A stretch of 64,000 nt of DNA from Anoxybacterium sp963668245 (lineage in GTDB: Bacteria; Bacillota; Clostridia; Peptostreptococcales; Anaerovoracaceae): contig OY764195.2 in NCBI GenBank assembly GCA_963668245.2, positions 1,674,001-1,738,000 of the forward strand, given 5' to 3'. Positions 8,438-16,791 of this stretch are shown here, one piece after another. Position numbers and translations under genes: made by a program. How positions within the stretch are numbered: the first letter of the stretch is position 1; each line of letters starts with the position of its first letter. The notes under the pieces were generated by a model. The model ran no database searches, had not been told where the DNA came from, and saw only the letters and a list, made by a program, of their open reading frames with translations.

Positions 8438-9079
8438 ATGAAGAAAAGAGAATTGAAGTTTCCTGTAGTTTTTCTAAACGGGAAAGAGATTGGATATGGG
8501 GGAAATCAGGAATGGTTTTCTGATTTTATGAAGAGAAAAGCTGGCTGCGGTTGTACAAGCGGTGCAAATTTTGCTGCCTACTATGCTTCTCGATATCCAC
8601 AAATGGAATCATTTTATGACGGAAATACAGACCAGTTTCATCACCATGAATATTTGCTAGCGATGGAGACATTATACCGTTATATGAAACCGGGATTGAT
8701 CGGGTACCCTTACACAAAAAAATTTGGAAAACAGTTTGTTCGATACTGCAAAGAGAGAGGAATTTTGGCAGAATCGGTATATTGTTATGGATATAAGACA
8801 AAAGAGGAAGCATTTCAATTTGTGAAAGACAGTATTGATGGGGGGCATCCAGTAGGACTGCTCATATTATTTCATAGAGCCCCATCGCTAAAAGAAGACA
8901 ATTGGCATTGGGTAACGATTACAGGTTATGAAGAAAACATGGATGAACCAAATGATTCAAATGTCTTATTTTCAAACTGCGGTGAACGTCAGATCGTCAA
9001 GGCTTCTATTCTATTTGAAGTACATCGAAAGAATACGTTGAGGATGGTATCGTTTCGTATGAAGGAGGACATTTTATGA
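8438..9079 (+). CDS. Cysteine-peptidase-like protein (C39/papain-type fold), unknown target
   Basis: A 213-residue protein I do not recognise by name. Three segments look like a papain-type catalytic triad in order. GCGCTSGANFAAYY gives a nucleophile candidate C39 at the head of a helix. NWHWVTITGYE gives H157 at the start of a strand. VLFSNCGERQ gives N180. This order (Cys, His followed by WV, Asn) is shared by C39-like peptidases and related bacterial domains. No signal peptide or membrane segment is visible, so it should be cytoplasmic. It overlaps the DUF1653 gene by 4 bases. Function is inferred from the pattern only. Confidence 0.5.
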   Translation: MKKRELKFPVVFLNGKEIGYGGNQEWFSDFMKRKAGCGCTSGANFAAYYASRYPQMESFYDGNTDQFHHHEYLLAMETLYRYMKPGLIGYPYTKKFGKQFVRYCKERGILAESVYCYGYKTKEEAFQFVKDSIDGGHPVGLLILFHRAPSLKEDNWHWVTITGYEENMDEPNDSNVLFSNCGERQIVKASILFEVHRKNTLRMVSFRMKEDIL

Positions 9080-9294
9080 ACGTTAAACTAGGAAAATATC
9101 AACATTATAAAGGAAATGAATATAATGTTTTATATTTAGCGACCCACTCAGAGACATTAGAGCCAATGGTTGTTTATCAAGCATTATATGGAGAAGGTGG
9201 TATTTGGGTCAGACCAGCTTGTATGTGGAATGAAGAAATTGTAGTTGAGGGTAAGACGGTCAAGCGGTTTACTTATTGTGAAGGGGAAAATTAG
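9076..9294 (+). CDS. DUF1653 family small protein
   Basis: A 72-residue protein matching the DUF1653 family. Recognisable stretches are GKYQHYKGNEYNVL, ATHSETLEPMVVYQ and LYGEGGIWVRP. Its function is unknown; in other genomes the domain is found alone or next to metabolic genes. The start ATG overlaps the preceding stop (ATGA) and GAAGGAGG lies just upstream, so it is translationally coupled to the peptidase-like gene. The nitroreductase gene starts 8 bases after its stop, making a three-gene operon. Confidence 0.8.
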   Translation: MNVKLGKYQHYKGNEYNVLYLATHSETLEPMVVYQALYGEGGIWVRPACMWNEEIVVEGKTVKRFTYCEGEN

Positions 9295-9302
9295 GAAACA
9301 GT

Positions 9303-9971
9303 ATGAATGAATTAGAGATGATGAAAAAGCGCCGTTCGATCAGGAGGTTTATTGATCGGACAATCGAGGGAACTACGCTAGATGCAATGAAAGAGATTGT
9401 AGCTGAGTGTAACCTTGAAGGGGGATTGAATATTCAGATTTGTGTCAATGAACCAATGGCATTTCGAGGTTTTTTTGCAAGCTATGGTATCTTTAAAAAT
9501 GTAAATCACTATATTGCATTGGTTGGTGAAAAAAGTGATGCTTTAGAGGAAAAACTAGGATACTACGGTGAAAAAATTGTATTGAAAGCTGTGGAGCTTG
9601 GACTTGGTACTTGTTGGGTTGGGGCAACTTATAAAAAAGGAAAATGTTGCGCCAATGTTTTACCAGGACAAAAACTTGTTTTAGTCATTGCATTTGGATA
9701 CTATGATAAGGAACCCAAGTTTCGAAACAAGAAACAGATTTCAGATCTTGGACAATGGGAAGACCCAATGCCAGAATGGTTTCGAAAAGGTATCGAGGCG
9801 GCCAGACTTGCACCGACGGCATTGAATCAGCAGAAATTCCGATTTGCACAACAAGGAGATGTGGTCAAAGCTTCTTGTGGAAAAGGTTCTTACACAAAAG
9901 TTGATTTGGGAATTGCAAAATATCATTTTGAGTTAGGAGCGGGAAAAGATAATTTTATTTGGATTGAATAG
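9303..9971 (+). CDS. Nitroreductase family protein (TM1586-like)
   Basis: A 222-residue flavin oxidoreductase of the nitroreductase superfamily. The N-terminus MMKKRRSIRRF is the FMN-phosphate-binding start typical of the family. ELGLGTCWVGATY is the central conserved helix, and a second partial repeat (GIEAARLAPTALNQQKFRF) resembles the first domain. The internal duplication is seen in the TM1586-type putative nitroreductases. It is the third gene of an operon with the peptidase-like and DUF1653 genes. Substrate unknown; electrons presumably come from NAD(P)H. Confidence 0.8.
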   Translation: MNELEMMKKRRSIRRFIDRTIEGTTLDAMKEIVAECNLEGGLNIQICVNEPMAFRGFFASYGIFKNVNHYIALVGEKSDALEEKLGYYGEKIVLKAVELGLGTCWVGATYKKGKCCANVLPGQKLVLVIAFGYYDKEPKFRNKKQISDLGQWEDPMPEWFRKGIEAARLAPTALNQQKFRFAQQGDVVKASCGKGSYTKVDLGIAKYHFELGAGKDNFIWIE

Positions 9972-10000
9972 CACTTGGGGACATAAGAAAGGTTATTACA

Positions 10001-11035
10001 ATGTCAAAGCTTACTCAATGTCTGATTGTAAAAAATGAAGAGAAAAATTTAACCCGAGCCTTAGGGTGGGGGAAGGGAATTTTTGAAGAACAGATTGTGG
10101 TAGACACAGGTTCTACGGACCAGACGGTTAAAATAGCAACCCAATTAGGAGCAAAAGTCTTTGATTTTTTTTGGGTCAATGATTTTTCGGCAGCTAGAAA
10201 TTTTGGAATATCTAAATGCAATGGCGATTGGATTTTCTTTTTAGATGCAGATGAGTATTTTGAAGAAAAAGATGTGCCTGCTCTTCCGAACCTAATTGAT
10301 AAAGTGGAAAAAATGGAAAAACCAAAGTCTGGGAAAAGTGTGCGCTATAATGTGATTGAAACCCCATGGCTCAATTTAGCAAATAAAAACTTAGGAGTAC
10401 AAGCCAGAGTTTTTAGGAATGATGGCTCTCTTTTTTATAAAGGAGCAATCCACGAACAACTTGCGCCAATGGAACATGGATACTTTGCAGTGTATAGTGT
10501 TTCCAAAAAACCCATGATATATCATGAAGGATATATGTGGAATGAACAAAACGATAAAAAACAGAAAGGTGCAAGAAATCTTTTCATTGCCAAAAAGGAG
10601 TTGGAACGAACGCCTGAAAGCGGAAAATATGGTTTGTTTGCAGCTGAAGCATTGATGTTTTTAGAACGATACGATGAGGCAGATTCTTTTTTTTTAAAGG
10701 CAATGATGAATCAGGACGACTCTATTTGGACAGAACGTATGAGAGAAGGCTATAAACAATGGATTGTTTGCCAAATGCATCGAATCAAAACTGCTGAGAT
10801 ACCAGAGTTGATTATGATTGATGCCGTGAAAATTTATCAAAAAGCAATGGTTGATTTTGGTGAGGACGGAGATTTTGACCTTTTGATGAGTTTGGTATTT
10901 TATAGGGGGAAAGACATGAAAAATTCACTTCTTTTCTTTCATAACTCAAAAACGAAGAAAAATGGAACACTATCGAAACGGCTTAGAGAAGAAAACAATG
11001 AGTTGTTTCGCCGGTTGGAAAGGGATAAAAAATGA
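10001..11035 (+). CDS. Family 2 glycosyltransferase (SunS-like)
   Basis: A 344-residue soluble GT-A glycosyltransferase. The N-terminus SKLTQCLIVKNEEKNL is followed by VVDTGSTDQT (nucleotide-binding) and FLDADEYF with the metal-binding D82-x-D84. The C-terminal region (about 200-330) is helical and repeat-like, as in SunS-type enzymes that modify peptides or proteins and in some cell-wall glycosyltransferases. No membrane segment is visible. The stop overlaps the next gene, so the two are one operon. Donor and acceptor cannot be read from the sequence. Confidence 0.8.
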   Translation: MSKLTQCLIVKNEEKNLTRALGWGKGIFEEQIVVDTGSTDQTVKIATQLGAKVFDFFWVNDFSAARNFGISKCNGDWIFFLDADEYFEEKDVPALPNLIDKVEKMEKPKSGKSVRYNVIETPWLNLANKNLGVQARVFRNDGSLFYKGAIHEQLAPMEHGYFAVYSVSKKPMIYHEGYMWNEQNDKKQKGARNLFIAKKELERTPESGKYGLFAAEALMFLERYDEADSFFLKAMMNQDDSIWTERMREGYKQWIVCQMHRIKTAEIPELIMIDAVKIYQKAMVDFGEDGDFDLLMSLVFYRGKDMKNSLLFFHNSKTKKNGTLSKRLREENNELFRRLERDKK

Positions 11036-12237
11036 AGAAAAAACATGTTCGCATGAAAAATAGTGCGATGACTTTTTACATTGTGGTGCTGGCATTTTTA
11101 TTGATTTTTATTGGCAATAAAATTTTTGACCAAAATGACTTTTATTTTACAGAAGACAATAATTTAACAACGATAGAAGCAGAGGTAACAGAAATATCAG
11201 ATACAAATTTTAATGATGACGGTTCGATTCTGTTCTTTTGTAAAATGTTAAATGGAGAGCAAAAGAATAAAGAAGTAAGCGCTGTTCAGTTTAGTGATGC
11301 CTATTTTGATGCTCCAGTGAAACTTGTTGAAGTGGGCGATAAAATTTATCTGGGGGATGCAACCTCGTACAATGTGGGTGTTGACTGGTTTTTATATGAT
11401 TATGAAAGGTTTCATGGAGTACTTTGGCTAGGTATTGCTTTTGCTGTGTTGTTACTTTTCTTCGGTCAGGTGAAAGGTTTTAAAACAATTATTTCTATCA
11501 TGTATACTTGTGCAACAATATTTTTGGTGTTTCTTCCGGCAGTTTTAGCTGGACATAATATTTACCTTTGTGCCCTTACGCTTTGTATTTTTATTACGGT
11601 AATGTCGTTGCTGATTGTTCAAGGGGCGACTACAAAATGTCTTTCTGCGGTATTAGGTAGTCTTGGCGGCCTGTTTATTGTAAGTGGCATCACTGTTATG
11701 ATGAGTGGAATTTTAAAGCTGACAGGATTGACCAGTGAGGATTCTTTATATTTGATGCAGATGGACTTGCCGCAGCCATTAGATTTAAAAGCAGTCATAT
11801 TTGCATCCATTATCATTGGCGCCATGGGAGCGGTTTTAGATATTGCAGTTGATATTGTGGCAGCATTAAATGAGCTACACAATCATGCTCCTCATATGAC
11901 GATGTCGCAAACCTTAAAATCCGGTATTGTAATTGGGCAAGATATTGTAGGGAGCATGTCAAATACCTTAATTCTGGCTTATATCGGAAGTTCTCTTTCA
12001 CTTATTTTATTGGTGTTGGTTAACTCTGGCTCAATGACCGAGCTATTGAATAGTGAGTTGATTGTGGTGGAGATTCTACAAGCATTAGCAGGTAGTATTG
12101 GGATACTATTTACAATACCGATTACTTCTATCAGCTTTGGACTTCTTTATAGAAAAGGAAAAGCGAATCACCAACAATCGATTGTAAGCACCAATTTAAA
12201 GGAAGATTTGACGGTAAATGGTGGGGAGACTGAATAG
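11032..12237 (+). CDS. YibE/F family multi-pass membrane protein
   Basis: A 401-residue membrane protein matching the YibE/F family. One N-terminal membrane helix (about 12-35) is followed by an extracytoplasmic beta-rich region (about 40-125) and then six to seven helices. Conserved family segments include GAMGAVLDIAVDIVAAL and GQDIVGSMSNTLILAYIG. The start ATG overlaps the stop of the glycosyltransferase gene, so it is co-translated. The family has no established biochemical role. The tandem repeat at 12249 begins just after the stop. Confidence 0.85.
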   Translation: MKKKHVRMKNSAMTFYIVVLAFLLIFIGNKIFDQNDFYFTEDNNLTTIEAEVTEISDTNFNDDGSILFFCKMLNGEQKNKEVSAVQFSDAYFDAPVKLVEVGDKIYLGDATSYNVGVDWFLYDYERFHGVLWLGIAFAVLLLFFGQVKGFKTIISIMYTCATIFLVFLPAVLAGHNIYLCALTLCIFITVMSLLIVQGATTKCLSAVLGSLGGLFIVSGITVMMSGILKLTGLTSEDSLYLMQMDLPQPLDLKAVIFASIIIGAMGAVLDIAVDIVAALNELHNHAPHMTMSQTLKSGIVIGQDIVGSMSNTLILAYIGSSLSLILLVLVNSGSMTELLNSELIVVEILQALAGSIGILFTIPITSISFGLLYRKGKANHQQSIVSTNLKEDLTVNGGETE

Positions 12238-12248
12238 AATAAAATCAA

Positions 12249-12333
12249 TTCATTGGAAAAATCAGCTGGAAATCTGCTGGGAATTCATTGGAAAAATCAG
12301 CTGGAAATCTGCTGGGAATTCATTGGAAGAATT
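12249..12333. repeat. 35-bp tandem repeat, 2.4 copies
   Basis: A 35-bp unit starting TTCATTGGAAAAATCAGC is repeated exactly at 12249-12283 and 12284-12318, followed by a 15-base partial third copy (12319-12333) with one change. Each unit contains the small inverted element CAGC...GCTG. The period is not a multiple of three, so this is not a coding repeat. It lies between the yibE/F-like gene and the cbiM promoter. Confidence 0.9.
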
Positions 12334-12346
12334 TACTGGCAAGCAG

Positions 12347-12376
12347 TTGACTTCAAACACTGGCTTGTGCTACAAT
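12347..12376 (+). promoter_or_regulatory. Sigma-A type promoter for cbiMQO
   Basis: TTGACT at 12347-12352 and TACAAT at 12371-12376, spaced 18 bp. Transcription would start near 12383 and enter the leader with the terminator at 12433. Confidence 0.7.
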
Positions 12377-12387
12377 TTATGAGAATT

Positions 12388-12478
12388 AAGGTCAAGAAGA
12401 CCTTGGAGATGAAATTTATTTCATATGGGATGAACCCAAGAAGAACACATTGCAATAGTTCTTTTTGGGTTTTTTTGT
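12388..12478 (+). promoter_or_regulatory. Structured leader with intrinsic terminator before cbiM (candidate attenuator)
   Basis: Two small hairpins, AAGGTC/GACCTT (12388-12404) and ATGAAA/TTTCAT (12409-12424), precede a strong terminator. In the terminator, AACCCAAGAAGAAC at 12433-12446 pairs over 14 bp (one G-U) with GTTCTTTTTGGGTT at 12458-12471, followed by seven Ts. The whole leader from the predicted start is about 95 nt and lies 60 bases upstream of cbiM. I could not match it to a known metal or cobalamin riboswitch. It may regulate the transporter by attenuation, or it may end a short RNA. Confidence 0.6.
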
Positions 12479-12540
12479 TCAAATAAAAAATGGTTATAGA
12501 TATTGTATGATTTTAGGAACAAAGTAGAGAGGATATCAAA

Positions 12541-13527
12541 ATGCATATACCTGACAATTATTTAAGTCCAACAACTTGTGCGGTAATGGGTGCCGCTATG
12601 ATACCAGTTTGGTCTGTTTCAATCCAAAAAGTAAAAAAAGAAGTTGCAAAGATCAAAATCCCTATGCTCGGTATTGGAGCATCTTTTTCATTTTTAATGA
12701 TGATGTTTAATGTCCCGCTTCCAGGAGGAACAACGGGGCACGCTGTTGGTGGAACTCTTCTTGCTATTTTGCTAGGACCATATGCCGCCTGTATTGCTAT
12801 CACTGTGGCTTTGTTGATACAAGCTTTGCTATTTGGAGACGGAGGAATTCTTGCATTTGGTGCAAATTGCTTTAATATGGCATTTGTGTTGCCCTTTGCA
12901 GGGTACTACATTTATAGACTGATAAAAGACAGGTTTACAAGTGATAAAGGAGAATACGTTGGATTGATTGTGGGGTCCTATGCTGGTATTAATCTAGCCG
13001 CATTTTTAGCAGCTGTCGAATTTGGTATACAGCCCCTCCTGTTTTCTAATGATCTCGGTCAGGCATTATATTGTCCATATCCATTGTCGGTATCTATTCC
13101 TGCAATGATGATTCCGCATCTTCTTTTAGCAGGTGTTGTAGAAGTATTCTTCTCAGTTGCGATTTTTTCCTTTATCAAAAATGTTTCGCCGGGAACAATC
13201 TATGAAGGTGCAAAAGAAAAAACAAAGTTTGTTTATGGTTTGGTAGTTTTACTAATCTGTCTGACTCCACTAGGATTGTTAGCTACTGGAACTGCTTGGG
13301 GTGAATGGGGTACTGAGGAAATCAAAGAGGTATTGTCTGGTGGAAAAGCCCTGGGCTATACACCAGAAGGCATGAAAAATGGCTTTCAATTTGAGTCTAT
13401 GATGCCAGACTACTCCTTGTCAGGAATCCCTGAAGTTGCAGCATATATATTTTCTGCAATTGCGGGGGTTGCAATTTTTGTAATACTGTTTAAAATAGTA
13501 AGTAGTATGAAAAAGGGTGATGCGTAA
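12541..13527 (+). CDS. cbiM: Cobalt/nickel ECF transporter substrate-binding component CbiM (with CbiN-like tail)
   Basis: A 328-residue membrane protein of the CbiM/NikM family. It starts MHIPDNYLSP, where the free amino terminus and H2 coordinate the metal in characterised NikM/CbiM proteins. The loop PLPGGTTGHAVGG and FGDGGILAFGANCFNMA are family signatures. The C-terminal part (about 225-325) has two further helices flanking a short external loop with MMPDYSLSGIPE. This resembles the CbiN/PDGLE component fused to M. It is first in a cbiM-Q-O operon. Whether Co2+ or Ni2+ is moved cannot be decided from sequence alone. Confidence 0.9.
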   Translation: MHIPDNYLSPTTCAVMGAAMIPVWSVSIQKVKKEVAKIKIPMLGIGASFSFLMMMFNVPLPGGTTGHAVGGTLLAILLGPYAACIAITVALLIQALLFGDGGILAFGANCFNMAFVLPFAGYYIYRLIKDRFTSDKGEYVGLIVGSYAGINLAAFLAAVEFGIQPLLFSNDLGQALYCPYPLSVSIPAMMIPHLLLAGVVEVFFSVAIFSFIKNVSPGTIYEGAKEKTKFVYGLVVLLICLTPLGLLATGTAWGEWGTEEIKEVLSGGKALGYTPEGMKNGFQFESMMPDYSLSGIPEVAAYIFSAIAGVAIFVILFKIVSSMKKGDA

Positions 13528-13551
13528 GCAAAACGAATATATGAGGATCAT

Positions 13552-14352
13552 ATGATACCAGATTGGTTGACGGAACAAGAAAATTATATCCCGAAAACAG
13601 ATCAGGATGCTTTTACCAATAGAAGCATCCTTTCTTTTCTTGAACTATTATCTAAAATGAAAAGAAGTACCTTTGAGAAAGAACATATAATACGTGTAAA
13701 TCCTGTGGTAAAGGTTGGAGGTACATTTTTGCTTCTCCTGCTGGTTTCAATGTCCCACAGCTTTCTATTTGTGTGTGGGATTCTCGTGTATTTGTTAACT
13801 TCTCTATCTTTTTTGAAAGGGAATGATATATTGAAAATAATCTCCTTAACAGGGATTGTTACCCTGGTAACTTTTGTTATACTGATTCCGGCGGCATACA
13901 TGGGAAACACATACAGTGCGACCATGATTCCTTTAAAAGTATTTGTATCAGTTGTTTCTGTAAACATACTTTCGTACACAGTTAAGTGGAGCGATATTAT
14001 TTGTGGATTAAAGTGCTTTTTTTTGCCGGATTTATTTCTGCTTGTTTTAGATATCACAATTAAGTATATTTATTTATTGGGAGATTTGGCTGTTAATATG
14101 CTTTATGCATTGAAATTGCGATCGGTCGGTAAAAATAGAGAAAAATACAATGCTCTTTCTGGTGTGATTGGAACGATGTTTCTTCATTCTAAAGTCATGG
14201 CAGAAGATATGTACGCTGCAATGGAATGCAGAGGATTTACCGGAGATTATAAAAGGATAAGCCAATTCTCTCTTGGCTTTTTTGATGGGTTTTATATTCT
14301 ATTTTATTTAGCACTTATGCTATCTTTTTATTATATACAGCGAGGGTTCTGA
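13552..14352 (+). CDS. cbiQ: ECF transporter transmembrane T component CbiQ
   Basis: A 266-residue membrane protein with about five to six helices, between cbiM and cbiO. Its family identity is seen in the early RVNPVVKVGGTFLLLLLVS, in ALKLRSVG and in the cytoplasmic coupling segment around MECRGFTGDYKR, the alanine-arginine-glycine type motif that contacts the ATPase. In other CbiQ proteins the first helix begins closer to the N-terminus; here about 45 polar residues precede it. The start ATG has GAGGAT upstream. The stop overlaps the cbiO start (TGATG), indicating coupled translation. Confidence 0.88.
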   Translation: MIPDWLTEQENYIPKTDQDAFTNRSILSFLELLSKMKRSTFEKEHIIRVNPVVKVGGTFLLLLLVSMSHSFLFVCGILVYLLTSLSFLKGNDILKIISLTGIVTLVTFVILIPAAYMGNTYSATMIPLKVFVSVVSVNILSYTVKWSDIICGLKCFFLPDLFLLVLDITIKYIYLLGDLAVNMLYALKLRSVGKNREKYNALSGVIGTMFLHSKVMAEDMYAAMECRGFTGDYKRISQFSLGFFDGFYILFYLALMLSFYYIQRGF

Positions 14353-15137
14353 TGATTGAAATAAAGGATGTATCCTATTCGTATGAAGGCGTTGTAGCAC
14401 TTCAAAATGTAAGCTTAGTGATTGAGCAGGGAGAGTCGGTGGTATTGATTGGAGCAAATGGAAGCGGAAAATCTACACTTCTCAAATTATTAAATGGAAT
14501 CATTTTTCCAAGTCATGGATCATATCGATATGATGGGGAAGAAATTACAGAAACCACTATGAAGAACGCTTCCTTTTCGAAACGATTTCATCAACGAATC
14601 GGATTTGTTTTTCAAAATTCGGATACTCAATTGTTCACAACTAGCGTCTTCGATGAAATTGCTTTTGGGCCAAGACAAATGGGTTATGTAGAAAGCATTG
14701 TGGAATCAAGAGTAAGGGATTGCCTTGAATTACTGGATATACAAAAACTGAAGGATAGATCACCGTGTCACCTCAGTGGAGGCGAAAAAAGAAAGGTGGC
14801 TATCGCATGTGTTCTTTCTTTGAACCCAGAAGTTTTGGTATTAGACGAACCGATGAATGGTTTAGACCCAAAGACACAGCGCTGGCTGGCAGATTTTGCA
14901 CTTCAATTAAATCGGGCTGGAAAGACAGTCATATCCTCAACTCATAACTTAGAATTAACCCAGGAAATAGCAAAGCGAGTCATTCTTTTCGATGAAGCAC
15001 ATTGTATTGCAGCTGATTTGCCTACGGAGGAGCTGCTCTCTGATGTGGAACTGCTAAAACGTTGCAACCTTGTGGATGATACGTACCATAGGCATATGGG
15101 TACAGGTCATCATCATTTTCATATGCATCGAGTGTAA
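14352..15137 (+). CDS. cbiO: Cobalt/nickel ECF transporter ATPase CbiO with His-rich tail
   Basis: A 261-residue ABC ATPase. Walker A is GANGSGKST (about 36-44), the Q-loop lies in GFVFQNSDTQLF, the signature is LSGGEKRKVAIA, Walker B is VLVLDEPMNGLD, and the switch histidine is in STHN. The C-terminus is histidine-rich, with about seven histidines in the last 18 residues (GHHHFHMH core), which may bind the imported metal. It drives uptake through CbiQ and CbiM. It is the last gene of the operon; the HAD phosphatase starts 25 bases later and may be co-transcribed. Confidence 0.9.
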   Translation: MIEIKDVSYSYEGVVALQNVSLVIEQGESVVLIGANGSGKSTLLKLLNGIIFPSHGSYRYDGEEITETTMKNASFSKRFHQRIGFVFQNSDTQLFTTSVFDEIAFGPRQMGYVESIVESRVRDCLELLDIQKLKDRSPCHLSGGEKRKVAIACVLSLNPEVLVLDEPMNGLDPKTQRWLADFALQLNRAGKTVISSTHNLELTQEIAKRVILFDEAHCIAADLPTEELLSDVELLKRCNLVDDTYHRHMGTGHHHFHMHRV

Positions 15138-15162
15138 TATGTTTCAATGAGGAGGGATTTAG

Positions 15163-15894
15163 ATGGGAAATGTGGCTGCATTTTTTGATATCGATGGTAC
15201 CATTTCAAGAGAAGGTCTTATTAGTGAAATGTTTAAAAAAATGATTAAATATGAACTAATTGACCATAGCAAATGGTATCAGGATGTGGAACCGGCATTT
15301 GTTCAGTGGAATAAGCGTTTAGGGGATTATGATTTATATCTTCTGAAAATGGTGGAAATTTATACCGAAACCATAAAATATACGAATCCATATCATATTT
15401 CATACATTGCAAAAAAAGTCATCGAACAAAAGGGGGAGAGAGTCTATACGTATTCACGGGAGCGTATTAAGTGGCATAAAGAGCAGGGGCACACGGTCAT
15501 AGCCATTTCGGGTTCTCCTATTGAACTTGTAAGAGAGATGTCTTTGTTATATGAGATGGATGATTTTAGGGGGAGTGTCTATGAAATAGGAGAAACGGGA
15601 GCTTATACCGGAAATATTATACCTATGTGGGATTCTGAAAGCAAGCAGAAAGCAATTTTGGGTATGGCAGACAAATATGATTTGGACTTAAATAAATGCT
15701 ATGCCTATGGTGATACGGCAGGGGACTTTTCTATGCTGAAACGAGTGGGGAACCCTTATGCAATCAATCCAACCAGAGAACTGATTACAAAAATATTAGA
15801 GGACGAAGAACTGAAGCGAAATGTTTCGGTTATCGTCGAACGAAAAGATGTGGTATATAGACTTCAGGTAGAATGCCTGAATCTCGAAGAATAA
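15163..15894 (+). CDS. HAD-superfamily IB phosphatase
   Basis: A 243-residue HAD phosphatase of the subfamily IB (SerB-like) group. Motif I is AFFDIDGTIS with nucleophile and acid Asp residues near positions 9 and 11, motif II is VIAISGSPIEL, the lysine is in SKQKAIL, and motif III is YAYGDTAGDFSML. The helical cap lies around 20-90. Similar HAD-IB proteins act on phosphoserine, lysophosphatidate or unknown phosphomonoesters; the substrate here cannot be assigned. GGAGGGA precedes the ATG. uppP follows closely, so it may act on a lipid or cell-wall intermediate, which is inference. Confidence 0.85.
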   Translation: MGNVAAFFDIDGTISREGLISEMFKKMIKYELIDHSKWYQDVEPAFVQWNKRLGDYDLYLLKMVEIYTETIKYTNPYHISYIAKKVIEQKGERVYTYSRERIKWHKEQGHTVIAISGSPIELVREMSLLYEMDDFRGSVYEIGETGAYTGNIIPMWDSESKQKAILGMADKYDLDLNKCYAYGDTAGDFSMLKRVGNPYAINPTRELITKILEDEELKRNVSVIVERKDVVYRLQVECLNLEE

Positions 15895-15919
15895 GCAAAT
15901 ACGAATGGAGGAAAATGAC

Positions 15920-16741
15920 TTGTTTATTGAACTTTTAAAAGTAATTATTTTAGGAATTGTGGAAGGAATCACAGAATGGTTGCCGATTAGTAGCACGGGA
16001 CATATGATTTTGGTTGACCAATTTATTCATATGAAGTCGTCTGACGAATTCAAAGAAATGTTTCTCGTGGTAATTCAATTGGGAGCGATTCTGGCAGTTG
16101 TTTTATTATATTTTCACAAGTTGAATCCGCTTTCGCCGAAAAAGACTTCCTTGGAAAAGCGTGAAACGATGGAAATATGGTTTAAGGTATTGATTGGCAT
16201 GTTGCCGGCTGCCATAATTGGTATTCCTATGGATGATTGGCTGAATGCGCATCTTTACAACTATGTGACAGTTGCAATTACCTTGATTTTATATGGAATA
16301 CTGTTTATTGTAATCGAAAATTATAATCAGAAACGTACTCCAAAGATCAAATCATTAAAAAGCTTAACGTATTCGACCGCACTATTTATTGGCCTTTTCC
16401 AAGTGCTATCACTAATACCGGGAACGTCGCGTTCTGGTGCAACTATTTTGGGAGCAATTCTATTGGGGACATCGAGATTTGTGGCAGCTGAGTTTTCATT
16501 TTTCCTGTCTATTCCAGTGATGTTTGGTGCCAGTGCCTTGAAATTAATGAAATTTGGATTTGATTTTACTGGACAGGAACTGATGCTTCTAATGGTTGGT
16601 ATGGTAGTTGCTTTTGTGGTATCTATCTTAGCAATCCGATTTTTGCTTGCTTATATTAAGAAAAATGATTTTAAAATATTTGGGTGGTATCGTATTGTAT
16701 TGGGAGCCTTTGTGCTTTTGTATTTCCTTGCGATTCACTAA
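15920..16741 (+). CDS. uppP: Undecaprenyl-diphosphate phosphatase UppP/BacA
   Basis: A multi-pass membrane enzyme of about 273 residues that dephosphorylates C55-PP to C55-P, recycling the carrier for peptidoglycan and other envelope polymers; it also confers bacitracin tolerance. Both conserved motifs are present: GIVEGITEWLPISSTGH near the N-terminus and PGTSRSGATI in the middle. I choose the TTG at 15920 because GGAGG at 15907-15911 is 8 nt upstream and the protein then begins FIELLKVIILGIVEG, as family members do. The in-frame ATG at 15905 overlaps that ribosome-binding site. It is followed by a terminator. Confidence 0.93.
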   Translation: MFIELLKVIILGIVEGITEWLPISSTGHMILVDQFIHMKSSDEFKEMFLVVIQLGAILAVVLLYFHKLNPLSPKKTSLEKRETMEIWFKVLIGMLPAAIIGIPMDDWLNAHLYNYVTVAITLILYGILFIVIENYNQKRTPKIKSLKSLTYSTALFIGLFQVLSLIPGTSRSGATILGAILLGTSRFVAAEFSFFLSIPVMFGASALKLMKFGFDFTGQELMLLMVGMVVAFVVSILAIRFLLAYIKKNDFKIFGWYRIVLGAFVLLYFLAIH

Positions 16742-16758
16742 AAAATATTTATGTTTTT

Positions 16759-16791
16759 ACAGAGGAGCATTTACCCCTCTGTATTTTTTTT
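16759..16791 (+). terminator. Intrinsic terminator after uppP
   Basis: ACAGAGG at 16759-16765 pairs with CCTCTGT at 16776-16782, followed by a T-rich stretch. Confidence 0.8.

Noticed and set aside
12253..12486. 77-codon frame across the tandem repeats before cbiM
   Set aside because: It is created by the 35-bp repeat, has no ribosome-binding site and runs into the T tract of the terminator.
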